Shown here one piece after another: positions 6,689 to 12,650 of a stretch of 12,650 nucleotides of DNA; the stretch's first letter is position 1, and each line of letters begins with the position of its first letter. The position numbers were made by a program, and so were the translations under genes. This stretch comes from Thermoflexales bacterium (lineage in GTDB: Bacteria; Chloroflexota; Anaerolineae; Fen-1058), in NCBI GenBank assembly GCA_017999195.1, contig JAGOBP010000057.1:1-12650 (forward strand), given 5' to 3'. The notes under the pieces were generated by a model. It was not told where the DNA came from and did no database searches. It was given only the letters and a program-made list of their open reading frames with translations.

Positions 6689-7624
6689 TTATTTCACGCT
6701 ACCAACGGTGAGACCGCCGATGATGTACTTTTGCAGCGCCAGGTACACAATGGCGACGGGGGTGGCCACCAGCAAGGCCATAGCCGCAAAGTTGCTCCAC
6801 GGCACCTGGCCGGAATACTGGCCGGTCATATTCCACAGCGACATCGACAAGGTAAAGTCTTTGGGCTGGGTCAGGAACTGCCACGACAACGCGAATTCTG
6901 TCCAGCCGCTCAGGAAGCCCAGGAACGTGGTCACGGCCAGGGCGGGCACGGCCAGCGGCAGGATGATCTGGAAGAACACTTGATTGTAGGATGCGCCATC
7001 GATGCGGCCCGCTTCTTCCAGGTCGCGCGGAATCGTGTCGAGGTAGCCCTTCAGGTTCCAGATAGCGAAGGGCAGCGCGCCCGACACAATGGCGAGGCCG
7101 ACGCCCCACAGCGAGTTGCGCAAGTTAAACGCCGTCGAGCCGGTGCCGATCGTGACCTTGTTGAGCATGACGAACAAGGGTGCGATCGTGCCGATGGACG
7201 GCAGCATCAAGACCATCAGCACCATCAGCATCAGGAAGCGCCGGCCGCGAAAATCGAAGCGCGAGAAAACGTAAGCGGCACTCACGCCGATCATCGTGGA
7301 GAACAGCGCCGTGCCCAGGCCCAGTTTCAGCGAGTTCAACGCCAGCTCGCCAAACGTCACCGGGTTTGCCGTGGGCTGCGCCATGACCTTTTCATAGGCT
7401 TTCAGCGACGCGCCGGGCGGGAGCAAGTTCAGGTCGGTCGGGCGCGAGATGTCGCGCGGGTCCAGCGACAGGCTGACCACCCACAAAATGGGAAAGGCGG
7501 TGATGAAGGCGACGAACAGCAGAATCGCCTGATAGAGCAGCTGCTTGCCCAGCGGCAAGTCGCGCTTGGGCTTGGAGCGCGTGGCGGTTGCGGTCTGGGG
7601 TAGGGTTGCGTTTTGAGTAGTCAT
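6689..7624 (-). CDS. malG: MalG-type maltodextrin ABC permease
   Basis: A 311-residue inner-membrane permease that forms a heterodimer with the upstream MalF. About six transmembrane segments are seen, the first at about 33-52, after a polar N-terminal tail. The EAA loop DLEEAGRIDGAS to IILPLAVP (about 201-227) contacts the ABC ATPase. The protein ends in GGLTVGSVK, matching the GLTxGxVK tail of maltose-type MalG, which in the E. coli transporter reaches into the translocation path. Its ATG overlaps the malF stop by one base (TAATG), a classic translational-coupling arrangement. The maltodextrin assignment rests on the neighbours and the tail; the gene symbol denotes the family, not a proven orthologue. 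Confidence 0.93.
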   Translation of the reverse strand: MTTQNATLPQTATATRSKPKRDLPLGKQLLYQAILLFVAFITAFPILWVVSLSLDPRDISRPTDLNLLPPGASLKAYEKVMAQPTANPVTFGELALNSLKLGLGTALFSTMIGVSAAYVFSRFDFRGRRFLMLMVLMVLMLPSIGTIAPLFVMLNKVTIGTGSTAFNLRNSLWGVGLAIVSGALPFAIWNLKGYLDTIPRDLEEAGRIDGASYNQVFFQIILPLAVPALAVTTFLGFLSGWTEFALSWQFLTQPKDFTLSMSLWNMTGQYSGQVPWSNFAAMALLVATPVAIVYLALQKYIIGGLTVGSVK

Positions 7625-8640
7625 TACGCATCGTACCTTTCTGTGGCTTTGGTAATGCGGTTGGTGAGCAACGTGAGGCCCAGCAGCACGAAGAAGATGA
7701 TCACGCTGAAGGCCGCCGCTACACCGTACAAGCGATTCTCGTTGACCAGCCGGTACGCCGTCGTGACCAGAATTTCGGTCTGGCGCAGCGGCCCGCCGCC
7801 GGAGAGCAAGTAGATCAGGTTGAACAGGTTGAACGTCGTGACGATACCGTACACGGCCGCCGGAATCATGGCCGGGCGCAGCAAGGGCACGGTAATGGCA
7901 AAGAACGATTGGCGCGGTGTGGCCCCATCGATCGAAGCCGCTTCATACAGATCGCCCGGAATGCTTTGCAGCGCGCCGGTCGCGACGATGGTCATGAACG
8001 GCCAGCCTAGCCAGATGTTCGTAATGAGCAAAGCGAAATACGACAACGGCAAGGGCAGCCAACTGATCGGTGCATCCACCTGATCGATCCACCTGATCTT
8101 AAAGACTTCAGGCGAGATGCCAAAGACTTTGCCCACCTCGGCCAGAAACAGGTTGATCGCGCCGTAGTCGGGATCGTACATGTTGCGCCAGACCGTGGCG
8201 ATGACCAACGTGGGAATCACAATCGGCAAGATGTAAACGGCCCGATAGAACTTCTTGAGCCACAGGCCCTTCACGTTCAGCAAGACGGCAATGAGCACCC
8301 CGATGATGACGTGGAAGGGCACATTGCTGAACGTCCAGATCAGATTGAAAACCAGCACGTTCCAGAAGCTAAAATTGGGAATGGCGACCGGCAGCTCGCC
8401 GCTGAAGATTTGCTCGTAATTCAGGAAACCGACTTGATTGGGGGCGGCCGCATCGGCGCGCAAGTTCTTGACGCCGTAATCCGTGGTGGACATCCACACC
8501 TGATACACCAGCGGGTAAAAGGTGATGATGCCCATGACGATAAACGCCGGCAGCAAATACAAAATTGCGGTACGGATATTTGCCGTGCGATTGCGCCACA
8601 TTTCAAAACGGCCGGGTTGGTTCTGGGAGATCGCAGCCAT
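7624..8640 (-). CDS. malF: MalF-type maltodextrin ABC permease
   Basis: A 338-residue inner-membrane permease. It has six or so transmembrane helices, the first at about 24-43. The EAA loop DLYEAASIDGAT to TVPLLRP (about 230-256) is the ATPase docking site. It lacks the large periplasmic P2 insertion of the E. coli MalF, as is usual in shorter relatives. A TTG at 8700 would extend the frame by 20 residues. The ATG at 8640 is preferred: it has AAAGGA 9 nt upstream, and the extra residues look like translated leader. It follows the binding protein after a hairpin terminator and overlaps malG by one base. No ATP-binding subunit is encoded in the window, so a shared MsmX/MalK-type ATPase from elsewhere must be assumed. 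Confidence 0.93.
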   Translation of the reverse strand: MAAISQNQPGRFEMWRNRTANIRTAILYLLPAFIVMGIITFYPLVYQVWMSTTDYGVKNLRADAAAPNQVGFLNYEQIFSGELPVAIPNFSFWNVLVFNLIWTFSNVPFHVIIGVLIAVLLNVKGLWLKKFYRAVYILPIVIPTLVIATVWRNMYDPDYGAINLFLAEVGKVFGISPEVFKIRWIDQVDAPISWLPLPLSYFALLITNIWLGWPFMTIVATGALQSIPGDLYEAASIDGATPRQSFFAITVPLLRPAMIPAAVYGIVTTFNLFNLIYLLSGGGPLRQTEILVTTAYRLVNENRLYGVAAAFSVIIFFVLLGLTLLTNRITKATERYDA

Positions 8641-8708
8641 CGTCGCAGATCCTTTCTCGGAGGGGTAATTGATTATGGAACAAAACCCAGTCGAGATCAA
8701 GCACTAAC

Positions 8709-8747
8709 AAAAAGACCCTAAGGGTTCTCTTCAAACCCTTAGGGTCT
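8709..8747 (-). terminator. Intrinsic terminator/attenuator between the binding protein and malF
   Basis: AGACCCTAAGGGTT (8713-8726) and its exact reverse complement (8734-8747) form a 14-bp stem with a 7-nt loop. On the minus strand five T residues follow (8713-8709). It lies 12 bases after the binding-protein stop codon. Partial termination here would yield more binding protein than permease, a common need in ABC importers. Confidence 0.75.
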
Positions 8748-8759
8748 CATCACTAAAAC

Positions 8760-11153
8760 TTACTTGCCGTTGGCCTTGTTCATGGCCGCGCAGGCTTCCG
8801 TTACCGCTTCCGCGGGCTTGAGCTTGCCTTCCATGACCTTGGTCACAGCGTCACCGAACGGGCCCCAGTAGTTGCCAAATTCGGCACTCTGCGGGCGGGC
8901 GAAACCGGCCGCAGCGGCGTCGGCGAAGGCTTTCACCAGCGGATCGGCCGCGGTCACACCCTTGGCCACCATCGGGCTGCCGGACACATCGGCGTAGATC
9001 TGCGCGCCCTTAGGCCCGAAGATGTACAGCGCCGCGCCGACCGCCAACTTCTGCTGCTCAGGCGTGGCGTTCGGGTTGATGTGCCAGTAGTCCACACCGG
9101 CCAGCGGGGTCGCGGGACCAGCGGGACCAGCGGGGATCGGGGCCACGCCCAACTTGTCGCCCAGATCCTTCTTGTAGTCGCCCAGCGTCCACGGCCCGTT
9201 GATGATCATGTCGGCCTGACCCTGGCGGAACAGCGTGTCGGCCTTGCCGCCGTCGGTCTGGAACTCAGCACCCGCCGCCTTCAGGTCAGACAGGAATTGC
9301 AGCGCATCCGCAAAACCACCCTGATCAGCCACGCACTTGCCGCTGTCGTCCATCAACTTGCCACCGAACGCGCCCCAGAAACCGAAGTTGTGGTAAGCGT
9401 TCTGGTTGATCTCGATCTTCTTGCCGTCCTTGACCATCGTCAGCAGTTCGTCCAGCGTCGCGGGCGGGGTGGGGACGGTGCTCTTGTTGTAATACAGCGC
9501 TACGGCCTTGGCAATGCCAGGCACGCCGTAGATCTTGCCGTCAACCTTGGCGCCGTCGAAGCTCGACAGTGGGAAGGCGTCGGTCTTGCCAGCCAGCAGT
9601 TCGTCCAGCGGCGCAATCAGTTCGCCACGCGCCTGGTTGCCGGTATTGTCGTTGGGCACCGTGAACATATCGGGGCCACCACCAGCGGCGACTTCGGTCT
9701 CCCACTTGTTGAAGACCTGGTCAAACGGGATCTGCAGGACATTGACCTTCAGATCGGGCTGATCTTTGGCCATCGATTCGAGCACGGTCGTCAGGGCCTT
9801 CTCTTCCGCGCTGCCGGTGCCATAGGCATGCCACAGCGTGATTTCGCCAGTCAGCTTCTCGGCAGGAGCCGCGCCGGCTTCCTTGCCATTGGCTTTGTTC
9901 ATGGCGCCGCAGGCTTCCGTTACCGCTTCCGCGGGCGTGAGCTTGCCTTCCAGCACCTTGGTCACAGCGTCACCGAACGGACCCCAGTAATTGCCAAATT
10001 CCTTGCTCTGCGGGCGGGGGAAGCCAGCCGCAGCGGCGTCGGCGAAGGCCTTGACCAACGGATCCTTCGCGTTGACACCCTTGGCGACCATCGGGCTGCC
10101 GGCCACGTCGGCGTAGATCTGCGCGCCCTTAGGCCCAAACAGATACAGCGCCACTTCGACGGCCAGTTGTTGCTGCTCGGCCGAGGCATTGGGGTTGACG
10201 TGCCAGTAGTCCACACCGGCCAGCGGGGTCGCGGGACCAGCGGGGCCAGCGGGCATCGGGGCTACGCCCAGCTTGTCGCCCAAATCCTTCTTGTAGTCGC
10301 CCAGCGTCCACGGCCCGTTGATGATCATGTCGGCCTGGCCCTGGCGGAACAGCGTGTCAGCCTTGCCGCCGTCGGTCTGGAACTCGCCACCTGCGGCCTT
10401 CAAGTCAGCCAGGAATTGCAGCGCATCCGCAAAACCGCCCTTGTCAGCGGTGCAGACGCCATCGGCATCCATCAACTTGCCACCGAACGCGCCCCAGAAA
10501 CCGAAGTTGTGGTAAGCGTTCTGGTTGATCTCGATCTTCTTGCCGTCCTTGACGAGCTTCAGCAGATCAGCGGTCGTCGCGGGCGGGGTGGGAACGGTGC
10601 TCTTGTTGTAATACAGCGCCACGGCCTTGATGATGCCGGGCACGCCGTAAACCTTGCCATCCACCACGGCGCCTTCAAAGCTGGCGGGCGGGAAGGCGTC
10701 GGTCTTGCCCTTCAGCAGATCGTCCAGCGGGGCGATGAGGCCGCCGCGCGCCTGGTTGCCGGTGTTGTCGTTGGGCACCGTGAACATCTCGGGGCCGCCA
10801 CCAGCGGCGACTTCGGTCTCCCACTTGTTGAAGACCTGGTCGAACGGAATCTGCAAGACATTAACCTTGACATCCGGCATGTCTTTCTTCATGGCATCCA
10901 GCGCCTGAGTCAGCGCCGCTTCTTCGGCGCTGCCGGTGCCATAGGCATGCCACAGCGTAACTTCACCCTTGGGGCCGGCGGCTGCGGGCGGCGCGGCCGG
11001 TACATCGGTCGGTTTGGCCGCGGGTTCGGCCGGCTTGTCGGTCGGTTTGGCCGCGGGCGCTTGCGTTGCGGCGGGCGTCGCTGCACCACCGCAGGCCGCG
11101 AGCAAAATGCCCAGCACGACGAGCATACTAACGAGCATCAAACGGGTCTTCAT
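8760..11153 (-). CDS. Tandem-duplicated maltose/maltodextrin-binding lipoprotein (two complete binding domains)
   Basis: A 797-residue exported lipoprotein, twice the normal size of a MalE-type binding protein. The signal peptide ends in LAAC with lipidated C21. An Ala/Pro/Lys-rich tether (about 24-62) follows, then domain A (63-424), an 11-residue linker (425-435) and domain B (436-797). The domains align without gaps at a constant 373-residue offset. My hand count gives 47 differences in 362 residues, about 87% identity. Each domain has the MalE-like MIINGPW segment (276-282 and 649-655) and two conserved Cys (C234/C415 and C607/C788) that might form a disulphide. GGAGGAG ends 8 nt before the ATG, a strong ribosome site. 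It heads the transport operon and is followed by a terminator-like hairpin. The substrate is inferred from the MalE-like motif and the amylase neighbours. A recent in-frame gene duplication best explains the structure. Confidence 0.93.
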   Translation of the reverse strand: MKTRLMLVSMLVVLGILLAACGGAATPAATQAPAAKPTDKPAEPAAKPTDVPAAPPAAAGPKGEVTLWHAYGTGSAEEAALTQALDAMKKDMPDVKVNVLQIPFDQVFNKWETEVAAGGGPEMFTVPNDNTGNQARGGLIAPLDDLLKGKTDAFPPASFEGAVVDGKVYGVPGIIKAVALYYNKSTVPTPPATTADLLKLVKDGKKIEINQNAYHNFGFWGAFGGKLMDADGVCTADKGGFADALQFLADLKAAGGEFQTDGGKADTLFRQGQADMIINGPWTLGDYKKDLGDKLGVAPMPAGPAGPATPLAGVDYWHVNPNASAEQQQLAVEVALYLFGPKGAQIYADVAGSPMVAKGVNAKDPLVKAFADAAAAGFPRPQSKEFGNYWGPFGDAVTKVLEGKLTPAEAVTEACGAMNKANGKEAGAAPAEKLTGEITLWHAYGTGSAEEKALTTVLESMAKDQPDLKVNVLQIPFDQVFNKWETEVAAGGGPDMFTVPNDNTGNQARGELIAPLDELLAGKTDAFPLSSFDGAKVDGKIYGVPGIAKAVALYYNKSTVPTPPATLDELLTMVKDGKKIEINQNAYHNFGFWGAFGGKLMDDSGKCVADQGGFADALQFLSDLKAAGAEFQTDGGKADTLFRQGQADMIINGPWTLGDYKKDLGDKLGVAPIPAGPAGPATPLAGVDYWHINPNATPEQQKLAVGAALYIFGPKGAQIYADVSGSPMVAKGVTAADPLVKAFADAAAAGFARPQSAEFGNYWGPFGDAVTKVMEGKLKPAEAVTEACAAMNKANGK
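8763..9848 (-). repeat. Direct repeat unit B (second binding domain)
   Basis: This 1086-bp segment encodes domain B (residues 436-797) and matches 9882-10967 at a constant offset of 1119 bp without any insertion or deletion that I could find. Some stretches are identical at the DNA level, for example 9350-9434 against 10469-10553. Confidence 0.9.
9882..10967 (-). repeat. Direct repeat unit A (first binding domain)
   Basis: This 1086-bp segment encodes domain A (residues 63-424) and is the partner of 8763-9848. The 33-bp stretch between the units encodes the linker EAGAAPAEKLT, which resembles the Ala/Pro/Lys tether after the lipobox and may derive from it. Confidence 0.9.
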
Positions 11154-11210
11154 CTTTACTACTCCTCCAGAGTTTTGAATCGTGATATGTGGGTAAGGTA
11201 TCGGGACTCG

Positions 11211-11224
11211 CCCGAGCGATCGGG
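11211..11224. promoter_or_regulatory. Candidate LacI-type operator in the binding-protein leader
   Basis: CCCGAGC|GATCGGG is a 14-bp palindrome with one mismatched pair and a central CpG, the layout bound by LacI-family proteins. It shares the GAGCG core with the 12504-12519 site. On the minus strand a TTGACT (11232-11227) lies immediately upstream, as at the regulator promoter, but I see no good -10 at the right distance. It could also be just an RNA hairpin, since flanking GACT/AGTC and TCGGG/CCCGA allow alternative stems (11201-11230). Confidence 0.35.
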
Positions 11225-11278
11225 CCAGTCAAGACTGAACGGCGTGTTGGCACGCAATAGGCGATTTGTCGCTAAGCC

Positions 11279-11289
11279 TCACCTCCTTA
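11279..11289 (-). other. Perfect Shine-Dalgarno-like sequence without a following gene
   Basis: On the minus strand this reads TAAGGAGGTGA, fully complementary to the usual 3' tail of 16S rRNA. No ATG or plausible start follows within 4-12 nt; the real start of the binding protein is about 125 bases further on with its own ribosome site. It could be a remnant of a lost leader ORF, a ribosome standby site or chance. Confidence 0.4.
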
Positions 11290-11329
11290 TCATGACTACA
11301 GTTCTAGAAATAAGCGGATTTACACCGGC

Positions 11330-12376
11330 TCAAGCCGTCAGCGCCGCGGTCGTCAACCGCCGCGCTGTGCTTTTGCCGCTAATCAGGCGCGGCGGCATCA
11401 AAATTTGAGTCTTAGCCAGCGGCGCTTCATTCAATAAGTCTAACAGCATTTCGGCGGCCTGCACACCGATGACTTCCGGCCGCGTGTCGATGATGGTGAG
11501 ATCAGACAAGGCCATGGGCAGGTGCTCGGAGCGATCGAAAGAAATCAGCGACATGTCGCCCGGGATGTCGCGGCCTGCATCGCGCAGAGCGCTGATGGCG
11601 CCCACGGCTACAACGTCCGACCAGACAATCACGGCGGTCAACTCCGGCCGATCGATCAACAGCTGCTTCATGGCCCGATAGCCTGCATCGTCCGACGGGA
11701 CCGCGGGCGATGTGATCAGCGGCAGGTTGTGTTTGCGGCAGGCTTTCTCGAAGCCCTTAATCAAGCGATAGGCAAAGCCAAAATTCAAATCTTCCGGGCA
11801 GATAAAGGCGATGTGTTGATGACCCAGCTCGGCCAGGTAACTGATCGCCAGACCGCTGGCCGCCTCGCCGTCGAGATCGACAAACGTCAGGCCTTTGTTA
11901 TCGCGGGTGCGCCCGATCATAACGAACGGGACATCGGCTTCCTTCAATAATTTTACCCGCTCGTCATGCACTTGGATTCGCATGAGCACCAGGCCGTCCA
12001 CCAGGCCGGATAGCAGAATCTGATGCAGGTCCTCCGCACCGACGCGCGGTGAGCTGAGTGTGAGCAGGGTGAAGTTGTGCTTGTTGATGACTTCCGCGAT
12101 GCTGGTAATGAACCTGACCTCCACATCGCCCAGCGTAGACGAAGCCAACGGCAACACCAGACCGATCGTGCGGCTGGAATGCCCGCCGGCCAGGCGTTGT
12201 GCGATGGGGTTAGGCGTGAATTGCAACTCGCGCATCACCGCAAAGATGCGTTCGCGTGTCTCCGCCGCAACCGGCCGTTTGCCGCTAATTGCATGCGACA
12301 CCGTCGTCTTGGCGACGCCGGCTCGCTCGGCAACTTCATTGATGGTCGAACGCTGCTTGGTTTTGGTTGAACGCAC
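11330..12376 (-). CDS. LacI-family transcriptional regulator of the locus
   Basis: A 348-residue DNA-binding repressor or activator, usual length for the family. The N-terminal helix-turn-helix is at about 11-32 (STINEVAERAG, then KTTVSHAIS as recognition helix). The hinge helix NPIAQRLAGG is at 56-65, with L62 in the position of the leucine that intercalates a central CpG in LacI. The ligand-binding domain follows from about 70 (RTIGLVLP), including a typical SLISFDRSEHLP segment near the C-terminus. The start is taken as GTG at 12376 with AGGA 8 nt upstream. An ATG at 12496 would put the promoter and operators inside the gene and add 40 residues with no family match. It has its own promoter with an operator in the spacer, suggesting autoregulation. 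The probable ligand is a maltodextrin or derivative, judged only from the neighbours. Confidence 0.92.
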   Translation of the reverse strand: MRSTKTKQRSTINEVAERAGVAKTTVSHAISGKRPVAAETRERIFAVMRELQFTPNPIAQRLAGGHSSRTIGLVLPLASSTLGDVEVRFITSIAEVINKHNFTLLTLSSPRVGAEDLHQILLSGLVDGLVLMRIQVHDERVKLLKEADVPFVMIGRTRDNKGLTFVDLDGEAASGLAISYLAELGHQHIAFICPEDLNFGFAYRLIKGFEKACRKHNLPLITSPAVPSDDAGYRAMKQLLIDRPELTAVIVWSDVVAVGAISALRDAGRDIPGDMSLISFDRSEHLPMALSDLTIIDTRPEVIGVQAAEMLLDLLNEAPLAKTQILMPPRLISGKSTARRLTTAALTA

Positions 12377-12431
12377 GCGACTGGTCCTGCTGCTTGAGGT
12401 GAAACACGGCTGTTTTGGAGCGTCACAAACA

Positions 12432-12460
12432 ACTGTAACACAAACCGGTTTGCTAGTCAA
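12432..12460 (-). promoter_or_regulatory. Sigma70-type promoter of the LacI-family gene
   Basis: On the minus strand, TTGACT (12460-12455), a 17-bp spacer, then TACAGT (12437-12432). Transcription would start near 12425, about 50 bases before the GTG start. The spacer contains a perfect palindromic operator. Confidence 0.75.
12441..12452. promoter_or_regulatory. LacI-type operator inside the regulator promoter
   Basis: CAAACCGGTTTG is a perfect 12-bp palindrome with central CpG, lying wholly within the 17-bp promoter spacer. A bound repressor would block RNA polymerase. Such AAACCGGTTT-type sites are typical for the LacI family. Confidence 0.7.
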
Positions 12461-12465
12461 TAGCC

Positions 12466-12479
12466 AAAACCGGATTTTT
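12466..12479. promoter_or_regulatory. Second, weaker AAACCGG-type operator
   Basis: AAAACC|GGATTTTT repeats the same core with an imperfect right half. Its centre is 25 bp from the centre of the perfect site, just upstream of the -35 box. It could support cooperative binding. Confidence 0.45.
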
Positions 12480-12497
12480 AAGGGTTTTTCAGCCAAA

Positions 12498-12526
12498 TTC
12501 TTGTTGGGAGCGCTCTCAATTACAGT
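12498..12526 (+). promoter_or_regulatory. Possible divergent promoter with operator in the spacer
   Basis: On the plus strand TTCTTG (12498-12503), a 17-bp spacer and TACAGT (12521-12526). The -10 box is identical to that of the regulator promoter; the -35 box is weaker. The spacer is almost filled by the palindrome TTGGGAGC|GCTCTCAA. It would drive a plus-strand gene beyond the window. Confidence 0.5.
12504..12519. promoter_or_regulatory. LacI-type operator with GAGCGCTC core
   Basis: TTGGGAGC|GCTCTCAA is a 16-bp palindrome with one mismatched pair and a central CpG. The core equals that of the symmetric lac operator and is close to the TGGGAGCGCTCCCA box of CelR from Thermobifida, a LacI-family regulator of glycan use. 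It differs from the AAACCGGTTT sites next to it, so a second regulator may act here. Confidence 0.7.
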
Positions 12527-12586
12527 GGTCGCGATATGGTATCGATTCCCTATCGAGTAGCGGCGATTGCCCTTACGCGGTCGGCG

Positions 12587-12615
12587 TTGACGCCTGGTAG
12601 TGCACCAGATACAAT
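12587..12615 (+). promoter_or_regulatory. Strong sigma70-type promoter pointing out of the window
   Basis: On the plus strand TTGACG (12587-12592), a 17-bp spacer and TACAAT (12610-12615), close to consensus. Transcription would start near 12622 and leave the window at 12650. No palindrome fills its spacer. No complete gene is visible downstream within the window. Confidence 0.65.
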
Positions 12616-12650
12616 CAAAATGAACTTTTGTTGCGCTGCCTGCGTATTAA

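Noticed and set aside
6731..7603. Plus-strand frame of 290 codons opposite malG
   Set aside because: Composition is dominated by Gln, His, Arg and Gly, typical of the antisense shadow of a membrane-protein gene.
8641..8700. Upstream TTG start for malF
   Set aside because: The added 20 residues look like leader sequence; the ATG at 8640 has AAAGGA upstream.
9081..11408. Plus-strand open frame of 775 codons antisense to the binding protein
   Set aside because: It exists because the GC-rich, Gly/Ala-rich coding strand rarely yields stops on the opposite strand. It is itself repetitive because it mirrors the two repeats, has no recognisable domain, and the minus-strand gene is certain.
12377..12496. 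Extended ATG start of the LacI-family gene at 12496
   Set aside because: The added 40 residues contain the promoter and operators in DNA and have no match to the family; GTG at 12376 has AGGA at good distance.
12620..12650. Start of a plus-strand gene at the window edge
   Set aside because: It has only ten codons and no ribosome site, and the ATG lies on the predicted transcription start; not enough to call a gene.
1..12650. CRISPR array, tRNA, rRNA, transposase or ABC ATPase gene
   Set aside because: I looked on both strands for regularly spaced direct repeats, tRNA-like cloverleafs, transposase-like frames and Walker A/ABC signature motifs and found none; the only long direct repeat is the coding duplication.

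Overview
This 12.65 kb window holds one maltodextrin / alpha-glucan uptake and breakdown locus. It contains eight genes, all on the minus strand, so transcription runs from the high-coordinate end to the low end. The host is most likely a member of the Chloroflexota (an Anaerolineae- or Chloroflexia-like bacterium). The reasons are the lipoprotein style (LAACGGAAT followed by a long Ala/Pro/Thr/Lys linker), the moderately high GC, the abundant short intergenic palindromes and the GT-C glycosyltransferase type. This placement is an inference from style, not from a marker gene.

Layout in transcription order: a LacI-family regulator (12376-11330) with its own sigma70-type promoter and an operator in the promoter spacer; a tandem-duplicated sugar-binding lipoprotein (11153-8760); a MalF permease (8640-7624) and a MalG permease (7624-6689) joined by a TAATG stop-start overlap; a secreted lipoprotein alpha-amylase of the GH13 MPDLN type (6631-4949); a protein in which a GT-C/PMT-type membrane glycosyltransferase is fused in frame to a second MalF permease (4830-2707); a second MalG permease (2526-1663); and a cytoplasmic neopullulanase/cyclomaltodextrinase-like GH13 enzyme lacking the usual N-terminal domain (1654-122). 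Hairpins with short T-tracts lie after the binding protein, after malG and after the amylase, so expression probably falls stepwise along the operon.

Working model: the anchored amylase cuts alpha-glucans outside the cell; the double binding protein captures the oligosaccharides; one or both permease pairs import them, using an ATPase encoded elsewhere (none is in this window); the cytoplasmic GH13 enzyme breaks them down; the LacI protein senses a sugar and controls expression.

The two most unusual objects are the 797-residue binding protein, made of two about 87% identical 362-residue halves, and the 707-residue GT-C::MalF fusion. Together with two permease pairs served by one visible (double) binding protein, they suggest a non-standard ABC importer. 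The upstream edge (12377-12650) is a compact regulatory region with three sigma70-like promoters and at least three LacI-type palindromes. It implies a divergent plus-strand transcript just beyond the window.
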